Source: Triatoma infestans
Taxonomy: Eukaryota > Arthropoda > Insecta > Hemiptera > Reduviidae
NCBI GenBank assembly: GCA_011037195.1
Contig: JAAEAF010006124.1
Coordinates: 19,852 to 83,851, forward strand
Reading direction: 5' to 3'
DNA length: 64,000 nt
Shown: in pieces, positions 1 to 12,929 of the stretch
Numbering within the stretch: position 1 is the first letter of the stretch
Layout: each line of letters begins with the position of its first letter
Translations under genes and position numbers: made by a program
The notes under the pieces: model-generated
Told to the model about the DNA's origin: nothing
Database searches by the model: none
What the model saw: the letters and a program-made list of their open reading frames with translations, nothing else

Positions 1-149
1 TGGCGTTCGACGCTAATAGCAATTTGATTTGCAAAGCACGCTCATCAAAGTCGGGATTTGAAGTTCAATCGGCGGAGTGGCAGTACATACGAGTGGCCGA
101 ACCTACTAAGACATAACCTCATTATAAAGGACCGATGTTGGTAATCGCA

Positions 150-400
150 GTTCGTGGTATGGATTTGAACGCTGTGAGTGATTTAGAGGAGTCCGCGCGA
201 ATGATATGAAACTATGGCGACCAAAGGTAGGAGAAGGTGAAGTAGAAGAAGAGAAAGAACATGATAATGAAACGCTCGCTGGATTGAACAATGAAGACGA
301 CGGAAGAGTGAAGGGAGGAGAAGGCGCATGGAACGAGACAGAAAAATGCCAACGTATGTGAAAGACTATGAGATGAGCTAACTAAAAGGGGATCGAGGAC
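150..400 (+). pseudogene. Possible C-terminal end of an LTR-retrotransposon polyprotein
   Basis: Seen: a short reading frame (328-381) ends RKMPTYVKDYEMS then stop, preceded by acidic, repeatedly frameshifted sequence and followed by a purine-rich stretch (about 381-397). Known: LTR-retrotransposon pol proteins often end in a basic 'R..P..LKDYE'-like tail just before the polypurine tract and 3' LTR. Inference: this may be the decayed 3' end of such an element lying in the first intron of the receptor gene OR-A0. No LTR boundary was found and the match is short, so the call is weak. Confidence 0.3.
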
Positions 401-612
401 AATTCCGACCCCCCCGAATGAGAGTGGTTAGAGTGTAGGCTTTAACACTTTCGGTACCGTGAAATGAAGTACTGTGTGTTCCTTAAATTGATATTTTATT
501 AACTACATAAATAATCGTTTTGGTTAAAGAATTCTTAGTTTTCATTTAATCCCCTACACTTTATAATCTTATGTTATTATATAAAAAAATAAGTTTAAAA
601 AGTATCCATTAC

Positions 613-771
613 CGCTAAGCTGAAATGTGCCGCAGCCAAAATAAATATCGCGACAGCTTTAAATATGTAAAATACAGAGATCCAAGTTTCGTCATATAAT
701 AAACCAGAGTATACAAGCTGCTTGTAAATTGAGTGGAGTGCTTCTTCTTCACTATCGAATTTCAACAGCAT
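613..771 (-). CDS. Odorant receptor OR-A0, first coding exon (rest off the left edge)
   Basis: Seen: an open exon of 53 codons starting ATG at 771 (MLLKFDSEEEALHSIYKQLV) and ending at a GTAATG donor (612-607). It carries the segment YSGLLYDETWISVFYIFKAV, which aligns without gaps to the N-terminal exons of OR-A1 (YGGLTYDHTWKSLFYIMKAI), OR-C (YAGTIYDSSWISLF) and OR-B (YCGLIYDNTRTRVS). The hydrophobic run after it would be the first membrane helix. Known: insect odorant receptors are seven-helix ligand-gated channel subunits that work with Orco in sensory neurons, with the N-terminus in the cytosol. An in-frame TAG lies upstream of this ATG, supporting the start, although OR-B has an additional small start exon. 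The later exons must lie left of the window; none is visible in 1-612. Confidence 0.7.
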
Positions 772-1590
772 CTTCGTTCTCTATCTGATAAAAATAATAT
801 TAAAAAATTTTTTTCAACTAATAATAATTTTAAGAGGTTTCTATGGAATCTGAGGCATTAGCTTTCTTTCAAAAGTGTTTTGCAAATATTATAAAGTTCT
901 ACCAATAAAATTATATATAAAAAATAAGTTGGAGCAGTCCCAATTTGAGGAAAATTTATGAATTGGAAGATAAACAAATAGAAAAAGAAAATCCGTTTCT
1001 AATGAAAGAAATTCTGCTGTGAAAAATATGGTGTATAGTGTGACTTTTCTTCGAAGACATTACGGAATTGCTTAACTATAGAAATGGCAGGATTTCTCTT
1101 CCATCTAATGCATGGGCACTAAGAATTATGTGTAATTATGAGAAAAATATAGATGAGAAATACTGAATATTTACTGCAACTTTTATAGTTTTGGTGGATA
1201 ATACTATCTTGAAAGTAGAAACTTTTACTACTTTTTTAGTTCCTTTATTGCCCGCTAGTTTCTGATATTTTTTTTTTTTTTTTTTTTTTTATACCTGTGT
1301 TATTTACAGAATAAAAAGTACAGAGAGTTTGTTTACCATATAATATAATTAATATAATAATACATACAAATATAATTAAAGAACATTACTAAAGTCACAA
1401 ACATAGGTATATATCTATTTTAAACTAACTAACAAATAAGTGAAAAGTAAAGAAAACTGGAATTAAACTAAACAAAAAACAAAATAAAAGAATACCTGGG
1501 AGACTAATATTAAAAATAAAATAAAATTCAATATGTGGCTAAACTTAACTTAAGTACAATCGTGCTTAACAGACAGAAAAGTATAACTCT
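772..1590. other. AT-rich 5' flank of OR-A0 with a poly(T) run
   Basis: No coding region is recognised. A run of about 22 T at 1269-1290 could be the poly(A) tail of a minus-strand retroposon whose body lies to its right, but no coding remnant was identified there. Confidence 0.4.
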
Positions 1591-1822
1591 TCGGAAATAA
1601 ATCTAAGTCTAATAAAAGATTTAATAAAGTAAAATAGTTTATTCAGGTAATCAACATTCTGTGGGTTTAATATTAAAGTAACATTATACAGTCGGTATAA
1701 TTACTCCAAATTATCGGAAATAAATCTAAGTCTAATAAAAGATTTAATAAAGTAAAATAGTTTATTCAGGTAATCAACATTCTGTGGGTTTAATATTAAA
1801 GTAATATTATTGTCGGTTATAC
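1591..1822. repeat. Two-copy direct repeat, period 123 bp
   Basis: The block beginning TCGGAAATAAATCTAAG at 1591 recurs at 1714; about 97 bp are nearly identical, after which the copies diverge by short indels (near 1687 and 1810). No reading frame is conserved. Confidence 0.8.
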
Positions 1823-4668
1823 AATTCAGGTCCAATTCAGGTTATACATCTGCTCCAATGTCACAGCTGCTATTCAATCTAGTAACTCCAACAATGCTCA
1901 TCAGCATCAGTGGTTCTCTCATCAATGAAAATGGCTCAGAGGCTCAGAATTCTGGGCAGTCAGGCCTTTATTCGGACATGTACTAGGATCTCCTAGGAAT
2001 CATGACGGCAATTAAAGCGGTCCTTGCCTGGCTATTAGATCCAAAACAAACATGTGTCTATTTAGCTGACACTAGGCCGAGAGCAGGTCGGCAATTATCC
2101 TGGAAATCCTGCAGCCGTAAAAAGAATTTTGTGAAGGCAGACACCTTGCTCTTCTGCCAACTAAAATAAATTTTCGCAAAAAAAATATGTTTCAAAAAAG
2201 GCTCTAATTAAGGACCTCTTTTTCGGGTTTTCATGAGAACATTCCCAAAATCGAGAAACCTGTTCTATAAAGCCGCACAATCGTTAACATTATTTGCAAT
2301 GGGTATTTCTAAATTCAATTCTAGTTGGTACACGAGATTAAAACAAAGTCATTGGAGATGTGCCACATATAAAATTTCTGTCTATTCTATAAACTAAAAT
2401 CCACTAAGCACTAGTCATTTAGAATAATACAGAAACCCATTTCACAGAATATCAAGAAAAACTAAAAATACCATTTGCAGGGAAGTTTTATGCAGTTTAA
2501 AGTCTGGTAGCGACTTTAGTTTTGTGATATCTTGGTATGTACACAAACACACACACACACACACAGCTGGGATGAAATTATCCACAGTCATACACATTTC
2601 CACTTAGCATTGGAGGGTAGTTGCAGATGTTATCCTAGAACTTAAGGAGTGGGTCTAGAAGAAAGGGTTTATTGGTATCAGGGAAAGAAAATTGGCTTTT
2701 CCTTCTGTATCTCCGCTAGAGATTAAACGGTTAAGAAATTCCGCTTCATATAAAAGTTTTGCTCGAGATTCAGCAATAGATGGGAGAGATTGGAGTGTCG
2801 AATTCGCTTTGCATAGTGTTGAAGATTATGCCTTTTAGGGGTATATGTGTGATTCTAAGAACCTTTGAATTTTTGGGCTGGATACATGGAGCGATTTGAA
2901 TACATGGAGCCCTCAAGTTTCCTAGAATCTACGAGGCTTACAATGCATGCGATTCGAAGCTGAATCCGTTGAAATCTTGAAGGTAGCTACCAAAATAAGG
3001 TGATTGTTATCGTATCACAATAGGGTAGTACAAGCATTAATACTAAACACCCATGCTTGACCGGAAACTAAAAACTTTAAAAAGCTGTCTCAGACTATCT
3101 AAGATACTTTTTCTAATATTATCTTATACAAAGACACTATATTTAATAGTATCTTTATGATAACCTCTCGCACACATTACAACCACTAAACCAACAAGTC
3201 TGGTTGTAACAGAAACATTACATTGTAGTGAAATTTGCACGAACTGGGTGAATTTGGAATGATGATGGATGAAAATCCGAAACCAGTCAGGAACAAATGG
3301 AATATGCATGCTGTGACGGATAAAATATCACACATATTCTTTAAGATTACCATTTTGAAGAGTTTATAATTGCTTAAAACAAATAGACCAGTTGGAGAAA
3401 AAGTTAGTGAATTCGTTGGATATTTTGTCAAATCTATCTTTCTATTCGAACGAAATTGAGTCAACATTATTACATCATATACATATATTAAAAAATATAA
3501 ACGATTTTAAACAATTTACACTTAGTTAATGCATTTACTATTATGCCACAACTTACCTATGGCTTCAATTTGGAATATTTATTAATTTAGATTAAAAATT
3601 ACTTTAAATGTAATTAGATTACTGTTGTCTCTAACAACCTGTAAGTAACTAATGCGATATTAACGTCGTTAGTCGCACACCTTTCTTGGTACTGATTAAT
3701 AAATATTGTTGGCCTATTTTAGCTGTTTCTTTCTACTAATGAGGATAATAGGGTTAAATTGTAAATTCATGGTGGCCTGCCATTAAAGGGGGGAAAAATA
3801 ATCAATCTATAATGACTTGAAATGAATGTTTCAAGATTATGTACTATTATAAAATATGAGGTAATATGTCTTCTTCTTTAGACATATTGTTGCAATAGTT
3901 AAGCCCTAATTAGGTAAACTTTTGCAAAAAATTCTTTAATTTTTAAATTGAAAAAGGGCAAATTATATATAAATTGGCGATTAGAAGTTCTGAAGGAAAA
4001 GGGTAACTATAAAAATGAATAATAAATTAGAAATTTAACGTGAATGTTGTAATTTCAAAGAAAATTTTGTTAAATTGTATTAATTAATGTAAGAGAAAGT
4101 CACAACAGATTTTTTGATGATGTGAGAAACAAAGGATTTCATTAATGAGTGTTAAGTCTAGAAAATTGATTTGATTGTTTATTTCTGTTTCATAGGAAAT
4201 TGCAATCAGGGATGACAGGAATTGAATATGTTAGGATACATTTGTTGTTAAGTTGCATGTGGGTTCCTTTTAATTTTTGCATATCTTTCAAGAAGACAGA
4301 AGTCACCAGGGGTTGAGACTGGTAAATGATTGGGAAGGTATTTTCTGTAAAGGAGCGTAAATAAAGGTGCCATTTTTAAACAAACGTTAACAATGTACTA
4401 TATATTAATTGTGTTAAATGTTCACAAAAACTTGTGAAATACTGAATTTTAGTTTACCCATTAAATCAGATCAATAAATAATTCAAGAGCTAATTTATAC
4501 TTAAATTTGTACCTTAAATATAGCATTTTAAGTGGATGCACACCTAATTAATTAGTCTATCTATAAGTTTAACAATTATTATTTAAAACGCCAGCTATTA
4601 AGTTACAAACTCTTCCTTCTGCTCCCATAAACTGTGTCAATACTTGTTTAATTTTTGTCTATTTGCAA
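1823..4668. other. Intergenic, no gene recognised
   Basis: AT-rich DNA between OR-A0 and the end of OR-A1. It holds a short (CA)n tract at 2541-2565 and a mildly GC-richer block at 1900-2150 that I cannot assign. The small reading frames near 3124-3467 show no family resemblance. Confidence 0.4.
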
Positions 4669-5479
4669 TTAGCGGATCGCTTTCAGCATATTAAATAAAG
4701 CAGGAAAACGCAGCCAGAAGTAGCTGAATCAAACAGAACATGAATTGTTATACATAACAATTTGTGTAAATAAAGTAATTATAAAAAAATAATTATTTCA
4801 TTTCAATTTTAAACTTAATTAATTGTAATTAATGTGGTTTCCTGATGGAAACTTGTTAATAAAACTGAATCATCAGAACAAATGTTGTTTTGCTCATATA
4901 ATTCAATTCTTTTTGTTTCATATTAGGATTACGTGTAAAGTTGGCTAGGCGAAACTTGTGGTTAACCTAGTATAGCTCATGATCAATGTGTACTAACCCA
5001 TAATGAACTCTGAAAATGTAGAAAAGAGAGGTTTCACTAGGCTATAGAAAAATCAGATGTTTTTAAATTAGTTGTGTAGATTCCCCCGCCGTGAACCTCT
5101 CTTACATCCAGTGGCGGCTCCTGACTTGGATATGTGGGGGTTCAACATTTTTTTTTTAAATACATTCCTATCATTATTAGTAGCTTGGCTAGATAGGAAT
5201 CATGAAGTAAGCCAGGAGCCGGGTAAAAACTTGCATCGCTCCCCTACAATATGTTAAATTAACAATAAATCTGTCCCAGCAGAAGTGCAGCCAGAGAAGA
5301 ACTATGAAAAAAAGCGTTGTACCGTTTGAGTTCGAAAATTAAGTGCTTAACATAACAGAAATTTGTATTATCTAAATAAAATGTTTTGGTTCAAAGAAAA
5401 TGACAATGAGTTAGCATCGATTCTTTCATATATCTTAGTGATGTTTTAAGTACCAATACCAACAACAAATTTTTATAAA

Positions 5480-6330
5480 CACAGGAAGATCACATCACCA
5501 GAAGTTCTCAAACTTATAATTGACAAATTTAATGAAATTCGTCGAAAACTGAAAAAACTGTTCAATTCCGGTTTACTATTTTCTTGAAACTCAGAATTTT
5601 GGCCATCTATTTATTTCTAATTAATTTTGTTTGGATGATAGAATTGTATAATGAACTATGAGAGTGCGTTAGAGAAAAATATAAACCCACCCCTCCCCTA
5701 AAAGTGCCCTTACATGAATTTTACCAGACAAAAGTTATAAATAAAAGTTATACATCTTTGTATGTTAAATTTATATAAGAAGTTTCAAGAAAATCGTCGG
5801 AGCAATTTTTGAGAAAATCGCGAAAAAGTAAAAAAATCATTTGTAAAGTGGTAAAGTAAACGCACTTGCGGTTATCCGATTTTTATCAAACTCGGAATTT
5901 CAACAACATATTTAATTGTAACTTAACATTATTTAGATGATACAATTGTCTAAAAAAATTGAAGTAGCATTTTAGCTGAAACCTAACCCCACCCCTCGCC
6001 CATAACTGTCCTTAAATGAATTTTTCCAGAGAAATGTTTCAAATAAAAGTTGTAGCTCTTTGTATATGTAGTTGATATGCCAAGTTTGACGAAAATCGTC
6101 GGAGCCGTTTTTGAGAAAATTGCAGAAAAGTAAAAAAAAATACAACTAGTAAAGTGGTACTTCCGGTTGAGGAAGTTTGACAGATAACGTAGGGTCAGAT
6201 CCGATGGTGATACCTAAACGGAATATTAAGTTTCAACTTTCTACGGTTTTTTGTTTTTGAGCTATGCTGTTCACACACACACACGAACACACACCATTTG
6301 CCAAAAACAATTTTTTTAACTCCGGGTAAG
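5480..6330 (+). repeat. ACTTCCGG repeat family, copy 1 (3'-truncated)
   Basis: Shares with the six other copies the order: AATTGACAAATTT…ATGAAATTCGTCGAAAACTG, two related ~310-bp halves each ending GAAAATCG(C)…AAAAAGTAAAAAA, then GTACTTCCGGTTGAGG, TTTTTGAGCTATGCTGTTCACAC and a (CA)n tract. The terminal GTAAGAGAAAGT end is missing here. Only the third of the three ETS-like sites is intact (near 6152). No coding capacity. Confidence 0.85.
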
Positions 6331-7040
6331 ATCGGGTAAGTTCGTTCGTAAGATCGTAAGTAATGTTCATCGCGCTTGTAACCCCCACTCTTATTTTAAA
6401 AAAGTTAATGAAACATACACTTTTCTATACTAACACAATGAAATTTTGTTTATATACATATATATATAAATTAAATTCTCCAGCGCGACGCCCAACTGTG
6501 AACCACCAACTTCCTACGTTTTTATAAATCTCCTGATACACATACAATTCATTCATTTTACGAACAGTTTAAGGAGCTCCTACACTGATATACGTTCCTA
6601 TTCTTTTATGTCTGATTCTCAGATTTTGACAACAAAATTATTCAATTAATTTATTTGATTTTGATTATTTTGATAATCAGGCTAACTGCGAATTACTGTT
6701 GTTCGTACGTAACTAATACAAAAATGAAAATATTTTTTTGATATTGAAATATTGAAATAAATAAAAATATGATGAAAATTAGTTCTTTTCTATTTAATTT
6801 TTTTTTCAAATAGCTGGGGGTTCAGTCGCGCAATCGCGAATAGTGGCCGCCACTGCTTACATCTAAAACTGACCTTCCATAACCTCAAGTTTCACCTGGT
6901 CAAATATTTATATAGTTTAAAGAACTGGGATTTCTTTCAAACACCTACCACTTTTCATTAGAAAAAATACTGATTTTGTTAGTCACTTGTTAAAAATAGA
7001 ATCAAAGAGGTTCTGAGCATTTTAGAACAATGAATGATCC

Positions 7041-7841
7041 TGTCTGCGCGGCAGACACCCAAGGTAGCTTCTTGGCGTCTGCGAGGGCGAACCTACGCCA
7101 AGAAGTGAAATACAAAAAAAATAAAAATAAATAAAATTAAAATAAAAAGGAGATGCAAAGGAAGAAGCTTCGACTTACCTGGAGAGTGGTGAAGCTGAAT
7201 GCGCAAGCGGCGAAGCTGCGACGATAGGTGAACGGTCGAGGAAGCTGTGGCGTGTACGTGTATTTGTGTGGGTGTGTGGGAAAGAAAGGATCTCAGGTGA
7301 AAGGAAGGGAGTGAGAGTGCTCCGTGGAAGCTGATGACGCTGTTGTTGATAACGGCTGATGGTGTTAGAAGAGCCCAGGCGCGGAAGGTGAGTGATCTCC
7401 AGAGGATGGCGAGGAAATACGCGACTTGTGTCTTAAGAAGATAACGAATATTAATTCGTTATCGAAAGGCGCGAATACGGCGAATCAATCAATATAAAGG
7501 CTCACGACTGACTGCTTAGAAAGAAGCGGAAGTACAAGTTGCACAGACGAGAGCTAGACGAAAAGTGAAAAAAGGTTTTATAGAAAGGAAGGGTTCTGGA
7601 GTGTGGGGGGGTAAACGTTAGGCGCGAACAGGAGAGATAAAAGGCGCCGCCATCCCACCACAGAGAGAGAGAGAGAGGGGTAAAGGTGGGAAGGCGTGGG
7701 AAATAGGCGGGCGATGAAGAGAAAAAAAAGGAAATAATTTAGAAATAGCCAGGATTAGACGAGTTACAACACAACAGAGTAAATAAAAAGCAATAAAGGG
7801 CGAGGCAAAGTTAATCCCTCAAAGGGAGCCGCGACCTAACA
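7041..7841 (+). mobile_element. Solo LTR, 801 bp, with 5-bp target duplication
   Basis: Seen: the block begins TGTCTGCGCGG and ends CCTAACA, so it has TG…CA ends, and is flanked on both sides by GATCC (7036-7040 and 7842-7846). It is markedly GC-richer than its surroundings. A TATA box (TATAAAGG, 7493-7500) lies just downstream of a palindrome with 9-bp arms ATAACGAAT/ATTCGTTAT (7441-7462), and polyadenylation-like AATAAA motifs lie near 7782-7797. No internal retroviral-type coding sequence is adjacent, so this is the product of recombination between LTRs. A 5-bp duplication fits Ty3/gypsy or Bel/Pao; the family is unknown. Confidence 0.75.
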
Positions 7842-7846
7842 GATCC

Positions 7847-9420
7847 CTAGAACGATTTATTATCTAATTATCTTTAACTCTCATTATTAATTAACTCATT
7901 AATTTTATTTTCCCTAAATTTTAATTGAAATTTTGAATTGTTTTCATTATGACTTTATATAAAAATATGCAATGTTTATTGTCTGTTTTTAGCCATTACT
8001 TTTCTTTTATCTTCTAACAGAAATATTTTATTAATAAGAAATTGATATTTTAATTTTTAAAGAAATTGGTGCTTATTTTAATGAAACAATTCTTGTTTTA
8101 TAAAATTTACTTATTCATTCATTCAATGAAAAGGGTTCAAGAGTATTTCGAAGTAACGAGGTCATGTTATAATTTTATTTAATTCATTGGCTCACAAAAA
8201 TATGTCATAAAAATGTATGTTTTATTAAAAAAGAAAAAGAAAAAAACCTTTCTACGCAAGCAAACCCGTTCTTACAGAACAATCTTAGCCGACAATTGAA
8301 AGCAGCTTCTTTTTTCAAAAACAGATGAAAGAGCGAAATATAAATACTAGCTGAAGATGGTCTCATTAACTCGAAACGTCCTGTCCAATGAAAAAAATCC
8401 AACGGTACCTGTCATATGAAGTTGCAACATGCATAGAATACGTTTTTCAACAACCCCAGCACCCCTATAAATCCCATCAGAGCCCGCTCACTACCCGTAT
8501 TCCACGTTAAAATAATTTTATAGAAGGAGTTGTTATAATTTTTGCCTTATCATCGTAGCTATTATACAGCATCACATCTTTTTTAGCTGCTTAGTTCTTT
8601 AATTATTCAGTTTTTTTATTATGAAAATGAAGTTTTGATGCAAGTGATTAAAGTAAATTGTTAGTTCCCTTTAAACTGTTTACCATTACCTCCATCAAAA
8701 CTTATGTGTAGTTGAGTTCTTAATTTTATCCATATTAAGTTAAATGATAAAAAAAAAGAATTCCTTGCGGAACTATAAGGCAGCACTATATCTATCAGGA
8801 CCATAGTCCTGATATTTGCCCATATCGACCCACCTATTCTGCATCTACCACACCCAGGGATCAATTTTTCATTGTAATGCATTTATGAGGAAAATGCAGT
8901 ATAGCTACCATTTCTGTATATCACGTCATTACTCGCTGGCTTAATTCAGCTAGATCCTATTACTCTCTATTCACCATAATTCCTTAGCAAACTTTCTAAG
9001 CTGATAAGCCGATTCCTTTCATTTCATCCAGACCAATCTTTCTTGATTGGGAGGGACAATAATTATGGTAATAGCTTGTTTGCTACTAATTTTTGCTCAC
9101 CTTATATGAGGGAGAAGTGGGTATTCCCTGACACGGATAATTATCGCAAATGATACCAGAGCTCAGCACAACTTAGGTACGTATGTGTTCCCCTGCCATC
9201 TGCATAATTAATTCTGAAGGTTAAACACAATTCAGCGATCGACTGTTACTATGATGAAAGGTTAAGTGTTCATAGTCTGTGTTTTAGTTTTCTTGTTCTA
9301 TTTTATCAACCTCATCCAAACGGTAAGCTTTTTAATATTTATCTTACATAACGTAAATTATTAAGACACAGTTACGAATTTACTAATTCTATAACATTAA
9401 CCAAGAACTGGTAATCATTT
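7847..9420. other. Intron or spacer sequence, no gene recognised
   Basis: Low-complexity AT-rich DNA within the span of OR-A1. The only noteworthy element is a hammerhead-like string at 8351-8380 (CTGAAGA … CGAAACGTC) of the type left by Penelope-like repeats. No exon of a receptor was found. Confidence 0.4.
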
Positions 9421-9439
9421 TCTCGTTAAACTCCGGGCT

Positions 9440-11214
9440 GGAGGGAAGCCTCGGACAGAAAATGATAGGAAGCCTCGGACAGTTCTAAATCATTATTTTT
9501 TTGTTCTACGATTGAATATATGCCGAAAATTAAAGGAAGGATAAAACAGACAGATGTTCTTGGGATACTGTCAGAAAATGGTTTCTTGGGATGGCCCTAG
9601 AGAAAATGGTAAGTGGAGAAATGACCGTGAGAGAGATCATAATTCGTTATTTTTTGTACCGAAAAGCACATTACATGATAGAGCAAATGCTATCAGTCTC
9701 GCTTACAAGTAAACTTGAAAGCTAATTTAGGTAGATTCAATTGAACATTACCAGATGAATATGAGGATCAATTAGCACAGCATATTAAGGATTTAGATAA
9801 TCAGTTAATGCCTCTAACAAGAAAAGAATTTTTAAAATTGGCCTACTAATTAGCCGAAGAATTAAAATTACCACATCCTTTTAATAAAACAAAAAAGATT
9901 CAGGTAAATACTTTTATAATTATGGCTTTAAGTCAGGTATCCGGAACTCGTCCTAAGGAAACCAGAATCTACAACTTTCATGAGAGCTATTTGTTTCAAT
10001 CAAACTCAAGTTGAGCTGTTCTTTATGAAACTAGAAATATTGTGCAAAAGTATAAGGGAATATAATGTTGCTGGCCTTGTGAGCAATGCGTACACTAAGG
10101 TCTGTCGTCTAGAACTAGCACTGAATGTTTTCTCAAGTACGGCAATTTACCCTATGAGCCCAAATGTATTCAGTAACCTTGATTTTGCAGGAAGTTTTCT
10201 GGTACGCTAGCAAGGAACGACTGTTTTTGTGACTGAAATCTAAAATCCTATGGCAGATAAACGGGCTTCAAATAGAAATAAAAATTCAGCTGCAATTGCG
10301 TTGAATCTCAATTCACCTGATCAAGTCCAGCCAAAAAATATAACCGAGAGCAAGATCAGTTGGAACTGAAGTAGTGATATCCACCATCGTACTTCAAGTG
10401 ATTCATCCAGCACCCAAACTACTCAGCTATCTACAAGCCAAGAAAAAAAGAGACAGTTTCAGCTTGTTGACAAAGTGGGAAATTCAGCTAGTGAAAATCT
10501 AAAAGTTATCTCCAAGTCGTCGATGAAATGTCAAAGGAGCACTAATGGAGATTTTCAACTTATTCTGAAGAAACCACAAATAGAACCACAAATGAAATGC
10601 ATGAAAATAAATATCCGGAAATGGAGGGCACAGATAAGTGAAATATTAACATCTACCGCATACAAAGAAAACCTTGAACAAAAGGAACTATCATGGTCCT
10701 GAAACTATGGGACCAAGTGTAAGAGAAGCCTCTTTGAGGGCAGACCAAAACATTCGAACAAAAAGTAGAAGGGAAAATGTTCCCGCACCCTATCAAAAAC
10801 CCACAGATGAAGAAACCACCACTTGCATTGTGTGCGAGGAAGTTTTCGACGAAGACTGGATCCTATGCGAGGGGTGGGCCCTCGAAGCATGCACCGATAT
10901 CGATTTGACCGACCGTTTTTTATCATTGCGATCTCTGCAAGGCAAAGCAAAAATGATTTTCTTATATATATCTTAATTTCATGTATTTTGTCCGGAGCTA
11001 TCCGCCACTTGGATGAACAAATGCTAACTCATGTGCTAAAAGAATTAATGCATGTAATAATTAATGTTTATAATTAAGAGCTTTATTTTGTTTCTTAATT
11101 TTCTGAAAATTAGTGTTTATACATCTATGCTTATTTTGTATGTATGCTTTTGTAATATTACCCTATTTCCTGAATACCAGATTTACTTTTGCTTAGTGTC
11201 CGAGGCTAACCACT
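9440..11214 (+). pseudogene. Tigger/pogo (jerky-like) transposon, decayed transposase
   Basis: Seen: starting at MPKIKGRIKQT (about 9520), three frames together give an N-terminal helix-turn-helix region (ALEKMVSGEMTVREIIIRY), a CENP-B-like DNA-binding segment ending LPHPFNKTKK and RKPESTTFMRAICFNQTQVE, and a C-terminal cysteine cluster CIVCEEVFDEDWILCEGW with ACTDIDLTDR and YHCDLC. Known: this order (pogo HTH, CENPB domain, DDE, C-terminal zinc-binding tail) is typical of insect Tigger/jerky-type transposases. The DDE core between about 10080 and 10250 is missing. Inverted ends survive in part: AGCCTCGGACA at the left (about 9450) and TGTCCGAGGCTA at the right (about 11198). Several stops and frameshifts make it a fossil. 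Confidence 0.7.
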
Positions 11215-11375
11215 GCTAAATATATAGAACGCTGCAATAAAGATTGTATTTTCTCTGTATTATTCACACTCCCACTTTATTTGATCTATTAATAAATATA
11301 TCGAAAAATACACTTCAAAAATTATTATATCGTCAAATATTAGTAGCAAGCGCATGATATTACGTCAAAACCATT

Positions 11376-11850
11376 TTTTTTGTTTTTTGTTTTTATTTAG
11401 CGTCGCTTCAACTGCAGCGGTTATTAGCGACGACGACATTACATTCATTACATTCTATAAAGTAATATGTTAAATTACATTCACATTATAAATTACATCG
11501 CATTGGCTGTAATATGAAGTTAAACGTCTGGGTAGATGCCGGATTCTTGAAGGAAGTTGATGATTGCGGAGGGTGAGGTGATAAGATCTTCAAGTCCGTT
11601 GATGTTGTGCATTTTCCTGGGTACGGAATAATTTGGGCATTCTATTAAAAGGTGTTTTACTGTCTTAGGTTGGTCACAGTCTGTACATGTAGGTTGGTCC
11701 AGTCCCAGTATGAGATAAGTGTGTGTGAGTCGTGTATGTCCTATCCTCAATCTTGTCAGTACTGTCGAGTCTCGTCATGAAAGTATCACGAATTGGGTCA
11801 GCACGGGTTTGTTAGTAGGTTTGATTTGTCGTAGTTTGTTGTCTGTTTGT
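11376..11850 (-). mobile_element. 5'-truncated Jockey-like retrotransposon with 9-bp target duplication
   Basis: Seen on the minus strand: NNKLRQIKP…, a frameshift, then LTRLRIGHTRLTHTYLILG, CTDCDQPKTVKHLLIECP and …FLQESGIYPDV-stop, followed by a short 3' UTR containing GCGTCGCTAATAACCGC and an A-rich tail (T-rich at 11376-11395). Known: the RIGHTRLTH and C..C…H…C motifs sit at the C-terminus of Jockey-group proteins that carry RNase H. The perfect repeat AAAACCATT at 11367-11375 and 11851-11859 is the target-site duplication. Lies in the last intron of OR-A1. Confidence 0.85.
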
Positions 11851-11859
11851 AAAACCATT

Positions 11860-11942
11860 GCGAACAACATGATGCGCTATTATAATTATGTACATCTACA
11901 TTATTAGCGAGGCAAAAATTTATTATTATTCAAAATGATTAC
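11860..11942. other. Short spacer between Jockey insertion and OR-A1 exon 6
   Basis: AT-rich; contains the GTAATC splice donor of OR-A1 exon 6 at 11942-11937. Nothing else recognised. Confidence 0.4.
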
Positions 11943-12929
11943 CTCGCTGAAATCTCTAATAGAAAATTCTTGCAGCCAAGCAGCCGTTGTAAGCTGATCC
12001 CTTGTACATCCAGTTAAAATATTCAGAAGTGATTTTTGAATACTTATTGCTTGATTGTACCAAGGAACCTCTTAAATAGTATCCCTTAATGCTGCCCACT
12101 GTAATGAACATTTGAACTTATATATAAAGATATAAAAAATATAAAATTATTGAAGATTTATTTTAACTTATCTTTCATTTGCTGTCCAGCCCAACAATAA
12201 CCACCGATAACCATAGTTTCAGGGACAAGTATACTCACCGCTTGTATAGTCAATGTAGTTGTACTATTGGGATCCTAGAACGTAATCAATTTTCTAATTA
12301 TAAGAAATTATTAATCATTAATTTTTAAATAAAATAGCTAATCACTTACTGTTATAATATAAAGAAGTGTAGAGATCAAACCACCAGAAATGACAGCCGT
12401 AGCAAGTAAAAATGGACTATATATTATTTTAAACATATCAAATAATCTAAAGGAAGAAAAGAAAAACAATTGTAATTGTTTCCATCTGATTCAAAATAAT
12501 TGAAAATAATTTATAGGCAATTAACGTTATTACAGATTTACTATATAATAATTACTTCATTAAGTGATGATGTTGTTCAATTATATGCTTTATTATCAAT
12601 TCAATCAACTCTTCATCATTAATGTTTTGCATCTATTACAACTGTAAGCATTATACACATTTGCACAAGCCCCACATTAATTGATGGAATAACTTAGAAG
12701 ATTATGACTATAGTAAGTCTGAAAAGATAAGTTCTGTAGGTATTAATTGTATATTTTTATTAAAATTCTTAATTGTCCTTAAGGGATGATGCATTTAGAA
12801 AGAAGCCTACCACACAATACTTTCTAAGGAGCAGTGAAAAATTAATGTTTGTGAAAAACCATTTGATACAAAGTGGTGGAAATAAATTATATGTAATATG
12901 TACAACAGAGAGGAAACAAGAAGTTCTCA

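Noticed and set aside
106..291. Minus-strand 61-aa serine-rich frame
   Set aside because: Antisense to the acidic plus-strand sequence at the end of a probable LTR-element protein; no independent support.
8351..8380. Active hammerhead ribozyme
   Set aside because: CTGAAGA replaces CTGATGA, stem II pairs poorly and stem I does not form, so only a decayed motif is supported.
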